Assembly: GCA_001466705.2 (NCBI GenBank)
Contig: LATX02000046.1
Location: 62,001 to 126,000 of the forward strand
Reading direction: 5' to 3'
DNA length: 64,000 nucleotides
Source of the DNA: Moniliophthora roreri
Taxonomy: Eukaryota; Basidiomycota; Agaricomycetes; Agaricales; Marasmiaceae
The notes beneath the pieces were generated by a model that saw only the letters and a list, made by a program, of their open reading frames with translations, did not search any database and was not told where the DNA came from. Both the position numbers and the translations under genes were made by a program. Below are positions 21,939 through 32,289 of this stretch, piece by piece (positions within the stretch are counted from its first letter, which is position 1; every line of letters starts with the position of its first letter).

Positions 21939-23330
21939 CACTTTAATATGACAGAAGATAATAGGTAATAAGGACTAGAGTGAGCCCAGTCTGCTAGTCA
22001 TTGCCTTAAAGAACCTATAGTGCATTGGAAAATATGAAGAGCTATATGATATGCTATACAGAGGTGTCTAAGCTGTACTTTCTGACTTATCTATGTATCA
22101 GATCCTAAGCAGATCACTCCCAAAACCTGTAGGGAACCTAACTATGGCCCAATGAACACATTGGCTAGTTAACCAAGCTCTCAAAGTGCTATCAAGGGGA
22201 TTTTAATTTCTATTTTACCTTTCTATGACATCTGCAAAGTGCAACATGCAGTCAAACGGTACAGAGGTACTTAGAGGAGACATCAAAGTGGACAGACAAC
22301 TTAGAACAGGAATGATCACAGAACAATCCTCTTCCGAAGTCAATATACAGATCAAAGTCAAAGCAGGTGATCTCTTAATAAAGAGTTCACCAGCAGTGAA
22401 CATGTGACATAAACCAAAGAGGTACAAAGTCATCTCAGAAAGAAGGAAATCACTTCTGAAAGACATCAGCTACCTACAGACAGATATGACGAGACATACA
22501 AAGAATATCTAACCCATAAGAAGTCCTAAATAAGACTGAGCATGCATTGTCAAAGGAGATAGGAACAGTAACAGCATGTTCCAGCCTTGGAAACTTTGGC
22601 ATCTAGGCTTCTGCCAATGGCAGATACTAGAAAGGGAAATGCTGTAAGGAACAGGATGGATACAGCCATCTGCTCATAGATACCCACTTTAGAAAAGAGA
22701 AAATACAGATTTCAGAGTCCAGAACACCTGGAGACATAGATACCCATGCAGATATGGTCAGATACCCTAGTGGCCAGACTCCATAACATCCAAATATTCC
22801 CTCTTTTAGCATCCTTGTCACTCATTTATTATTTCCTGAATTATCAGATGTTATTTATAATTTTCTGTAGATATATTCCATGGACCATATATAAGGACAG
22901 CTAGATATTTGTGTATATTCAAGTAACTCTGCCCCCTCTGATTGTGAATACATGACGAGTTTGTTTGGTGTATAAATTTGTGTGCCATTCCAGATTTGCT
23001 TCCTCACTTCAGGCTCTGGAGATTGGTCCTGAGTGACTCCAGAGAGATAGAAATCTGATAATGAACTTGTGTCATAAGAGACAAAGAGTAACATCTTTAG
23101 TGCACTTGGCACTTTTCTAAGAGATAACTTTACACTAAAAGTTCTGGTGGCTTTTGGAGTGTGGCCTGTGTTGGGTATCAGGTTGTGACACACTTAGAGT
23201 CTTAACAAAGGAATTGAGCCTGTGATTAAGCTCTTTGTAGAAACTGGTCTAGAACCTTTTCCAGTACACTGTGTACTGTAGTTGTCTTAAAGAAGTCTTG
23301 AACTCCATAGGGTCAGACTATATTGGCTAC
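21939..23330 (+). repeat. Repeat A copy 4, near-identical to copy 3
   Basis: Positions 21939-23322 repeat 20242-21625 at a fixed offset of 1,697 bp with only a handful of changes (for example GGG/GAG near 23217). It begins at the gap n and ends where repeat B starts. Either a recent duplication or an assembly artefact. Confidence 0.7.
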
Positions 23331-23992
23331 TGATGATGTGCCTAATTTTGGCCTAGACACAAAATTGTGCACTTTTTGCATCAAATACTAGAAAAAGAGC
23401 CCAGAAGTACATGTGATATTCACGTGACTTGATAACCCAAGAGCTTGAGTATGGCATCTAAGCTTTAAGTGCCAAGTCTAATAAGTCTAATAATTGACAC
23501 TGTAACACAATCTAGAGGAGGTTAGTAGATTATACTAGCCCTCTACATTACAGTGAAGCATCGCTGTGAGGGTCCTTGGTCAATAAAACAGGCCAGAAAC
23601 CACTAATTCTGAATACAAAGGAATAGATATCAGCAGGATCCACAGTCTAAGTGCACTAGATTGTTTGCCTTGCAATCACATTGCATGATAGTGCATAAAT
23701 AGACTTAATGCCTCATTATTACTATTAAAACTAGTATATGGTTGGAACTTGTTCCTATGTGAAGCTTCAAAGACACTCTCAGGCAGATATAATGACCTTT
23801 CCAGGTGTATGTGGGATGATTGATAGGCAACATGTACACAGGAAATCGATAATGACTCACAAGGTTGTATGTGGGACAGAAGGGGATTGAATACAACAGA
23901 TGTCTAGACCATGACACCCACCAATCTGATAGTATAAAGTGGCTATGCAGAAGTGAACCAGCAGAAAGAGAAACATACCTGTGTACACAGCC
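23331..23992 (+). repeat. Repeat B copy 2
   Basis: Matches 4253-4912, starting TGATGTGCCTAATTTTGGCC. It is interrupted at ACACAGCC by a minus-strand repeat A end (GGTAATTTGTCTAAG); copy 1 continues past this point uninterrupted. Confidence 0.65.
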
Positions 23993-24273
23993 GGTAATTT
24001 GTCTAAGAATAAGACTAGTGGAAAGCTACCCAAAAGATAACCTCCAAAAAGTCTAACTCAGTTTGTTGTGCAAGTGTGGATAGTTACCGCACTTAGAATG
24101 CCAACAAAACCCTTAGCTAGGTTGATATGGGTTTTTAAAAAGAGTTTATATCCAAACACACAAACACACACACAAGAACACAGTGCACAAAGCACAAAAC
24201 ACAAGAGCTACAGTCCCATACAAAGACTCAATAGCCGATATAGTCTAACCCTATGGAGTTTAAGACTTCTTCA
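23993..24273 (-). repeat. Repeat A copy 5, terminal fragment
   Basis: The reverse complement of the right-hand end of repeat A (about 280 bp), with a GTTTGTGTGTTTGG tract in inverse sense. It is joined to repeat C at 24274. Confidence 0.65.
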
Positions 24274-24552
24274 CACTACATACAAGGTGTTCTTTTTATA
24301 CTATTAATACAAAGGAAATACACTCAGAATACTGCTATATATTTGCTTCCAGACAACACTCAGAAAATTCTATTAGTTTCAAGTTGTCATCACATATTGA
24401 AAACAGCAAGCATACTCTGGATTTTAATTTCCAGAAGAGTCTGTGTTTTTTGATTATTTTATAATAATGAAATTATAGAATTATCCTTTAATTTTCTAAT
24501 TACAAATATACTAAATTTTCTGCCTTATAAAATAGTGAGAAAACATTTAGAA
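24274..24552 (-). repeat. Repeat C, truncated copy
   Basis: CACTACATACAAGGTGTTCT at 24274 is a terminal repeat of the C family; the rest is the inverse of about 37,380-37,650. Cut by the gap n at 24553. Confidence 0.65.
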
Positions 24553-24553
24553 N

Positions 24554-24720
24554 TGGCTCTTCGTACTTTCCAAGGTACCATAGTTTCTCTAAGGCAATGA
24601 CTAGCAGACTGGGCTCACTCTAGTCCTTATTACCTGTTATCTAGTGTCATATTAAAGTGTTCCAATTCAAAAGTAGTGTAAAATGAATAAAAGTGGGTCT
24701 TTTCTAAGTTAGACATATTA
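24554..24720 (-). repeat. Repeat A copy 6, left-end fragment
   Basis: Inverse of the first 170 bp of repeat A, ending TTAGACATATTA. Its terminus, read in sense, is TAATATGTCTAACTTAGAAA, which best shows the inverted match with the right end TAATTTGTCTAAGATAGGA. Confidence 0.65.
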
Positions 24721-24792
24721 GTGTAACACCATTCCACATGTGGGAGAAGATGACCACACTCATTGATGGCCAAATTGCTACTGGTCAAGATG

Positions 24793-25223
24793 TGTTACGT
24801 TACTTGCACAGCAACGTCAACTAACTAAAAAAAGGTAGAACTTCTTCAAGTGGTCTCAAGTTCAAGTTAGAGTTTGTTCAGTGGATGCTGAAGTTCAGAG
24901 ATCCTTGTTCAGTTGGCTAAGACACAAGTATAATTAACCAGGTCAAGCTGAAGACTTGGAGTCTTAGCTTGAGTGCTTAAATACAATACAACTGATCATG
25001 TAAACTATGTTATGCTAATGTCTGATAGCTACAATGATACAATAATAAATACCTGATGCTGTCGGAGTATGAGTCAGAGTTCTGATAGGAAAAGGGAGCT
25101 AGGAAGGTGTAATAAGTCCGATAGAAGGGGAAGCATAGAAGACATAGGAAATAGGGTGCAAGGAAGGTGAATAAGTCTGATCAGAAGGGAAACATAAGTA
25201 ACAGGGTAAGGAAAAACATAACA
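24793..25223 (-). repeat. 3' LTR of E3 (431 bp)
   Basis: On the minus strand it runs from TGTTATG to GTAACGTAACA. It carries TATTTAA (plus 24977-24983) and TCAGCTTGACCT (plus 24940-24951), spaced as in E1 and E2. U3 contains TTATTACACC and CTTATTCACC segments shared with the E2 LTR. Confidence 0.82.
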
Positions 25224-25233
25224 TTACCCTCCG
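25224..25233 (-). promoter_or_regulatory. Polypurine tract of E3
   Basis: CGGAGGGTAA on the minus strand directly precedes the 3' LTR. Confidence 0.65.
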
Positions 25234-25261
25234 GTCAAGGGCAAAACTCCATATTGCCATT

Positions 25262-26648
25262 CTAAGATTCTCCATCTCTGTATAGTTCCGTGTCATAGTC
25301 GTAGGAGGTATCCAGCATCTCATCAACGCTTCAGAGCATGGGTGTAGCCAGTACATCTGATGTCAGCTGCCAACCTGTGGCTGTCCATTCTTCAACCAAT
25401 AGTAGTCCCTCGAACCTCTCTACCTTTCTGGGGTCTGCTCCGACAAATAGGAAATCCACATCTCCACCACTGTTATGAATCAATTCCTCAGCACTCTCCT
25501 CCGAGATTGTCATAAGGTTCATCGTCATAATCGTGATCATCCGACATAGAGTCTGGACTCGAACCAGACCCTCTACATGCAATGTGGCGAGACCTTCATT
25601 GGTTAGGGCAGTGTCCAGACGTATGTCCAGACGTATGCTCAGGCTGAGTCGTGAAGCATTGGTGACACATGTATTGTGGGCAATTTTGGGCGAAATGGCA
25701 TTCCAATCTGCACACAGGGCAGAGACATGGTCGACAAGCAGAGTCATTGGGGTCGGGAGTGGAGTCAGAGGCCTCAAGCTCATTGTCGGTAGGCCTTCAT
25801 CATTTGAGGGGGTTCGGTTCTCACTGTCCTCGTATCTCTCTGTAAGAACCTCCCCACCTACTGCAGGCATAACCTCAGCTTCAGGGTGGAACAGAAGCTT
25901 CAGGTGTTTGAAGACTTCTGGGGTTGGTGGTGGCAGGAGGTGTGGGCTCTCAGGAGGGGGCATTATTGGTCGGCTCGATCTTAGGTTTGATGTCGGGATT
26001 GGGAGTGGGGTCAGGATAAATAAGGGTGTCGTGGGCAGAGGATTCAGCGGCCTCATGGGGAGTGGTGGCAAGTCGCCCCTGGAGAGTTCTGGGTTTGGAG
26101 GTGAGATGGAAGATGAGGCTTCTGGTGTTGTTGATGTCAGGATGGGAGTATCTGTTTCCATCAGTCCGTTGTCTGAGACAGTCAATGAGGCTGAAGGAGA
26201 GGGGATCAGGGTATTCCAACATAGCTCTGGGATCTGTGGGAGGTGGCATGGACAAGTGAGGGTAATACGGAAACAAGGACAGTACCATGACTGGTCCTGT
26301 CAGCCTGATGTGGTAGTTACAGGCATACATGACCTGATTTGTGATCTCAAGACTGCAGCTTTCAGCAATTTTCTCAAAAAGCTTTCGTTGGGACCAGAGG
26401 AAAAAGAGGCTTTTGATGACGGGTTCCAGTCAGTTGTGCTGATCAGCTGCTGCCTGAATCTGGTCGTCATACTGTCCAGAATTAAAAAGGTGCAGGAGTC
26501 AGTAGGGATTGGGATGGAGGCCATGCTGATAGGTGATGTTTTCGCCATATCGTCCTTCTCCAGACACAGTAGGAACTGGGCTCGAGACTCCAGATGGCTG
26601 GCTACCAGAAGTAGAAGAGGAAGAAGACAAGGCAGTTGCATTCGACAT
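25262..26648 (-). pseudogene. ORF3 of E3: zinc-knuckle protein after pol
   Basis: ATG at 26648, four bases after the pol stop, as in E2. The first frame reads MSNATALSSSSSTSGSQPSG, then RYGENITYQHGLHPNPY, WSQRKLFEKIAES and ITNQVMYACNYHIRLTGPV, and further down the Cys/His cluster CPVCRLECHFAQNCPQYMC and HQCF with HTSGHC (around 25600-25720). A 12-bp duplication adds HTSG once more. The C-terminal part is in the +1 frame (GGDVDFLFVGADPRKVERF, ending YDYDTELYRDGES at 25262). The distance from start to final stop is 1,387 nt, that is 3n+1; in E2 it is 1,384, also 3n+1. Cysteines and histidines are kept while neighbouring residues vary. Stops interrupt it. No homologue is known to me. Confidence 0.55.
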
Positions 26649-27546
26649 TTTGTTAGATAGTAGTGGGGATGAGATTTCTCAGTTTCAACCTGTATTTCTT
26701 TATATAATCCTTGTAGAGGTCTAGGCAGTTGACCATCCCTTCAGTCTTGATCCATCGATTATGTGATGAATCATAACCCGTGTATGACATGAGGAACTCT
26801 TGGGGTTGTTTCTTGGGTCTGTGTCCCACGATCGCTTCTACTTTGTATTCTTCAAATCCTTCTATCAAATCTGGGGGTGGTTCCGTAAAGCTGGGTCCAT
26901 GAGCCTCAGTCTCTTTAAACAGGGTAAGGAGAGCCACATGGAACACAGGATGAATCTTCCACTGATGTGGTAGGTCTAACCGATATGTAACCAGTCTCAG
27001 AACTTCAAGAATTTTGAACGGCCCTTCCCATTTAGGTGCTAGTTTCTTGGTTGGATATCCTATGCTCAGGTTCTTTCCTTCTAACCACACCTTTTGTCCT
27101 ACATCAAAGGTTTCCAATTCCCATTTCTCTCTTCACATCATCTTTTGTCATGCCAATTCCAATAGACTTGTTGTTTCTTCTCTAACCCTTTTAAGCTCTT
27201 GAAGTCATTCTTTGACTGATGGGATATTAGTCTGTTCAAATACTGTTGGGAAGGCTCTCAGGTGATATCCCATCATCATGAAAAAGGGGGAGTTCTTGAG
27301 TACTGAGTGTGTTTGGTTATTGTGTGCGAACTCCGCTAATGGAAGGTACTCTTTCCATTTTGTTTGTTCCTTCAAGCAGAAAATGTGAAGGTAGACTTTG
27401 ATTTCTTGGTTGACTCGTTCAGTCTCTCCGTCTGTCTGTGGGTGGAAGGTGGTGCTCATCGAGTGCTTGATGGACAGTTGTCTTCCCATTTCCTGAAACA
27501 CTTCTGCTGCAAATCTGGAGTCTTGGTCGGATATAATATGGTCCAG

Positions 27547-27943
27547 TAATATGTTGAACCTAGAAAAGACCCACTTTTATTCATTTTTACACTATTTCTG
27601 AATTGGAACACTTTAATATGACACGAGATAACGGGTAATAAGGACTAGAGTGAGCCCAGTCTGCTAGTCATTGCCTTAGAGAAGCTGTGGTACCTGGGAA
27701 AGTACGAAGAGCTATATGATACACTATACAGAGGTGTCTAAGCTGTACTTTCTGACCTATCTATGTATCAGATCCAAAGCAGATCACTCCTGAAACCTGT
27801 AGGGAATCTAACTATGGCCCAATGAATGCATTGGCTAGTTAACCAAGCTCTCAAAAGTGCTATCAATGGGATTTTAACTTCTACTTTACTTTTCTATGAC
27901 ATCTGCAAAGTGCAAGCTGCAGTCAAACAGTACAGAGGTACTT
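27547..27943 (+). repeat. Repeat A copy 7, left part
   Basis: TAATATGTTGAACCTAGAAA to TACAGAGGTACT, the first 397 bp of repeat A, inserted in E3 integrase and then joined to a repeat C fragment. Confidence 0.7.
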
Positions 27944-28098
27944 CATAAAATAATAAAAAAACACAGACTCTTCTAGAAATTAAAATTTAGAGTATGCTTG
28001 CTGTTTTCAATATGTAATGACAACTTGAAACTAATAGAATTTTCTGAGTGTATTTCCTTTGTATTAATAGCATAAAAAGAACACCTTGTATGTAGTGG
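27944..28098 (+). repeat. Repeat C fragment inside copy 7/8 of A
   Basis: Corresponds to the right end of C (37462-37651) with an internal deletion; ends AACACCTTGTATGTAGTG. It is followed by a 28-bp piece of repeat B (28105-28132). Confidence 0.6.
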
Positions 28099-28134
28099 AA
28101 GTATGTGTGATATTCATGTGACTTGCTGACCCAT

Positions 28135-29888
28135 TAATATGTTGAACCTAGAAAAGACCCACTTTTATTCATTTTTACACTATTTCTGAATTGGAACACT
28201 TTAATATGACATAAGATAACGGGTAATAAGGACTAGAGTGAGCCCAGTCTGCTAGTCATTGCCTTAGAGAAGCTGTAGTACCTGGGAAAGTACGAAGAGC
28301 TATATGATACGCTATACAGAGGTGTCTAAGCTGTACTTTCTGACCTATCTATGTATCAGATCCAAAGCAGATCACTCCCGAAACCTGTAGGGAATCTAAC
28401 TATGGCCCAATGAACACATTGGCTAGTTAACCAAGCTCTCAAAAGTGCTATCAATGGGATTTTAACTTCTACTTTACTTTTCTATGACATCTGCAAAGTG
28501 CAAGCTGCAGTCAAACAGTACAGAGGTACTTAGAGGAGACATCAAAACAGAAAGATGGCTTAGAACAGGAACGATCATAGAATGATCCTCCTCCAAAGTC
28601 AATATATGGATCAGAGTCAAAGCAGGCGATCTCTTAATAAAGAATTCACCAGTGGCTAAACAATATGCAATAAGCAAACTAGGTACAAAGACTGCTCAGA
28701 AAGACAGAAATCACTTCCGAAGGACATTCACTACCTATAGACAGATACAACAAGACATATGAAGAATATCTAACATGCAAGAAATCCTAAATAAGACTGA
28801 GCGTGCATTGTCAAAGGAGATAGGGACAATAACAGCGTGTTCTGACCTTGGAAACTTTGGCATCTAGGCCTCTGCCGATGTGTGGATACTAGAAAAGGGG
28901 AAATGCTGTCAAAAGACGGGATGGATACAGCCATCTGCTCATAGATACCCAACTTAGAAAAGAGAAAATACAAATTATAGAGTCTAGAATGCCTGGAGGC
29001 GTAGATACCAGTGTGGATATGGTCGGATACCCTAGTGGCCAGACTCTGTGACATCCGAATAATCCCTCTTTTAGTATCTCAGTCACTCATTTGTCATTTC
29101 CTGAATTATTGGACATTATTTATAATTTTCTGTAGATATATTCCTGGACCATATATAAGAACAGTTAGATAATTGTACATACTCAAGTAACTCTGCCCCC
29201 TCTGATTGTGAATACATGACGAGTTTGTTTGGTGTATAAATTTGTGTGCCATTCCAGTTTTGCTTCCTCACTACAGGCCCTGGAGATTGGTCCTGAGTGA
29301 CTCCAGAGAGATAGAAATCTGATAATGAACTTGCGTTGTAAGAGATAAGAGTAACATCTTGAGTGCATTATAGCACTTTTCTAAGAGAAACTTTACACCA
29401 AGAAGGAGCCTTGGGCACTTGGAGTGTGGCCTGTGTGTGTATCAGGTTGTGACACACTTAGAGTCTTAGCAAGGGGTGTGCCTGCACTGAACTCTTTGTA
29501 GAAATTGGTCTAGGACCTTTTCCAGTACACTGTGTGCTGTAGTTATCTTGAAGAAGTCTTGAACTCTGTAGGGTCAGACTATATTGGATATTGAGTCTTT
29601 GTACAGGACTGTAGCTCTTGTGTTTGTGCTTTGTGCACCATGTTCTTTGTGTTTTGTGTGTGTGTTTGTGATATAAACCATTTTAAAACCATATATACTC
29701 CTCTGGAGGTGAATGCTTTGAAGTAGAACACTTCAATAAGAGAGAATCAACCTAGCTAAGAGTTTTATTGGCATTCTAAGTGCAGTAACTCTGATCACAT
29801 CGATCCACACTTGCACAACAAACTGAGTTAGACTTTTGGAGGTTATCTTTTTGGGTAGTTTTCCACTAGTCCTATCTTAGACAAATTA
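28135..29888 (+). repeat. Repeat A copy 8, full length (1,754 bp)
   Basis: The best complete copy: TAATATGTTGAACC to TTAGACAAATTA. Its ends are imperfect inverted repeats. It contains a TATATAAGA box near 29151 and an ATATAAACC region near 29672. The longest frames are about 95 codons and show no domain, so it is non-coding. It has features of both a long solo LTR (ends TGTTGAAC to TTAGACA) and a non-autonomous DNA transposon. Confidence 0.7.
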
Positions 29889-31893
29889 CTGGGAGTCTGA
29901 AACGTCTGTATACATGTTGAACCAACAGTTCTGCTATTTTCATGGCGTCTGATGTCTTTGTGCATGGTGTAAAAATTACCCCCTTCATAGAGGAGTGGTC
30001 CACCACGACAAGAATAGAGTCCATACCATTGCAGTCCAGTAGGTCAGTGATGAGATCCATTGTGCAAACTTGGAAGGGGAAGGAATTTGGATTCAGCTGC
30101 AGTGGTTGAATGGAGGTCTTCATGGGGTGTGTATTAATCTTTGATTGCTGGCATGGTACACAGCCATCTATGAAGCTTTTGACAAATTTAGCCATCCCTG
30201 GCCACCAGAAGTCTCGTTGAACTTGTTCCAGTGTGTTCCATTGCCCAGAGTGTCCTACTCCTGGAGTTTCGTGTACTGCTTTCACAACATTTTGTCGAAG
30301 CTCCGTGTCATTTGGCATGTAGACCCGTTCCTTGAAAAAGAGTAGACCATTGTCAATTCTCCAGTCTGATAAGGCAGATTTGATTGGCGGCATGCCCTGG
30401 TGAAGTAGTTGTTCCAGGGCTGACTTGTGAAAGTTGTCCAGGCCCAATCATTCCATAATTTTGGTTTTCATTTCTAGGTTGATTCCTTTCACAAAGAGTC
30501 GTTCTAGTAACATAATGACATCTTTGTTATTATTGTCTTCATCTTCATGCTCATTGCTCTGTCATGACAGTGCATCTGCTTGTGTGAGTGACCTTCCCAG
30601 TACATGAATAAGGCCAAGATCGAATTCTGATAGGAATAAGCTCCATCTTGCCTGTCTTTGGTTAAGTTTATGAGCTGTCTGAAAGTATGTGAGGTTCTTG
30701 TGATCAGATAAGATTACCACCCTATATTTTCCTCCCATCAGGTAATGTCTCCATTCCGTCAGGGCCTGCACTATGGCCAACAGCTCCCAGTCATATATTT
30801 TATAATTCCATTCTGTTGGCGACAATGATTTTGAGAGGTATCCACATGGGTGCCATTCTCCATCTGTTCCTTGTTGACAAAGCACTGCCCCCATGGCCCA
30901 TTTGGAGGCATCTGCTTCTATCACAAAAAGTTTGTCCATGTCCAGCATGAGTAGTACTGGTTCTGAGAGGAACTTCTTCTTGAGAAGATTGAAGGTGATC
31001 TGACACACTATAGTCCATTCAAACTTTTGTGATTTCTTCATAAGATCATGAAGTGGTCGAGCCAGTTGTGCATATTTCCCAATAAACTTCTGGTAAAAGT
31101 TCCTGAAACCTAAGAAGGCATGTACTCCCTTTACTGTTTTCAGTGGTTCCCATTCCGCTATCCCTGCTAGCTTTACAGGGTCCATTGCCATGTAACCTGG
31201 TCGAACTACCATCCCTAAGAACATGACTTCCGTCACATCAAATTTGCATTTCTCTGGTTTGAAGTAGAGATTATGTTTCCTGATTCGACGCATCAGTCTC
31301 TCGGTTCTCTCTCAATGCTTGGCTCAATTGTTTGAAAACAGGAGGATATTGTCCATATAAATGACACACCATCCTTCGTCAATGAAGTCGGAGAGGATGT
31401 CATTTATAAAAGCCTGAAATGTTGCTGGCAAATTGCTGAGCCTGAAAAACATGACAGTCGGCTCAAACAGCCCTCTGTTTGTTTTGAAAGCAGCCTTCCA
31501 TTGGTCCCTGTCTTTGATCTGTATGTTGTTGTATCTGTTCCTGAGATCCAATTTCGTAAAGACATTTGCCCCCTTGAGTTTGTCGAGGAGTTCCAATATC
31601 AAAGGTAATGGGTATGTGTTCTTCACTGTTCCCTTGTTCAGTTCTCTGTAGTCCTGTGTGGGTCTCAATGCTCCCTTCTCTTTTTTTGCCACAAAGAAGA
31701 AGGGGGAGGCTATTGGTGACTTCGATTTCCGAATGTATCTCTTGCACAGGTTCTCATCTAAGAACTTGTCCTGTTCTTTCTGCTTGGCTGGGCTCAGGGG
31801 GTAGAGTTTGCAATTTCGGGGTATGAAGTCTGGTTGTAATTCTATGGTGTGATCGTAAGATCTAGAAGGGGGGAATCGTTCTGCCTTTCCTTN

Positions 31894-32289
31894 GCCCGTT
31901 AAGCAGTACTTTAGACACCTCTCGCCACCTTCCAATGTTGAAACCTGAAGATGCCTCTGCAATCATTTCATCGGGGCTCTGACTCAAGGATCTGTACCAG
32001 TGAGATATACCAGGTACGTTACACCTGTGTCTCTCACTTTCTCAGCCAAGTCATAGACCCATTGATGTGAGGTATGAGCCACATCTGACCATACAGGTTT
32101 AGATGGCTCAGCAAGGTTCACCATCATAGGAGAATGAAGTTCAGGACCAGAGAGCTTGCTTGACATTTTTCCTGCCTGAGCTTCTCCAGGATACTCTCGA
32201 TATCGTCCTCTTCTTCATTCTCATTATTGACTTGGGAAGCAGTGAGTTGGACATCGAAAACTACTTCACACTCTACTAGTGAACTGTTC
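31894..32289 (-). other. Unassigned coding-like remnant next to gap
   Basis: Two overlapping short minus-strand frames (31984-32166 and 32124-32306) read like protein: VWSDVAHTSHQWVYDLAEKV in one, and an acidic NENEEEDDIESILEKLRQEK in the other. They may be the 3' end of the Spt5-like locus or another element joined at the gap n at 31893. No family recognised. Confidence 0.3.

Larger units (their letters stand above)
24793..31892 (-). mobile_element. Ty3/gypsy element E3, relative of E2, interrupted
   Basis: Minus-strand element with a 3' LTR (24793-25223), polypurine tract (25224-25233), ORF3, and pol from the chromodomain back to the end of protease. The integrase is split between RFRLP and DHIISD by 2.3 kb of A, C and B repeats (27547-29888). 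It ends at the gap n at 31893, so gag and the 5' LTR are missing. It is the closest relative of E2 in the window and shares domain order and ORF3. Confidence 0.88.
26653..31892 (-). pseudogene. pol of E3: RT-RH-IN-chromodomain, split
   Basis: Reading leftwards: RT N-terminus ([16 protein letters not shown] near 31880, [20 protein letters not shown]), RT active site near 31350, RNase H (VIEADASKWAMGAVLCQQG near 30920, [13 protein letters not shown] near 30700), integrase H2C2 zinc finger (VHETPGVGHSGQWN, then CVPCQQ near 30160), catalytic TMDLITDL, then after the insert the FHPQTDGETERVNQEIK part near 27430 and the chromodomain (YKVEAIVGHRPKKQPQEFL near 26830). The RT box reads YMDN instead of YMDD, a G-to-A loss of a catalytic Asp, so this copy cannot have reverse transcriptase activity. 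It has fewer stops than E2. Residues equivalent to E2 stops are Arg, Gln or Trp here. Confidence 0.85.

Noticed and set aside
20518..23193. Identical minus-strand frames of 83, 64 and 112 codons repeated twice
   Set aside because: Repetition is due to the duplicated repeat A, not to a gene family; no domain or conservation beyond the nucleotide repeat.
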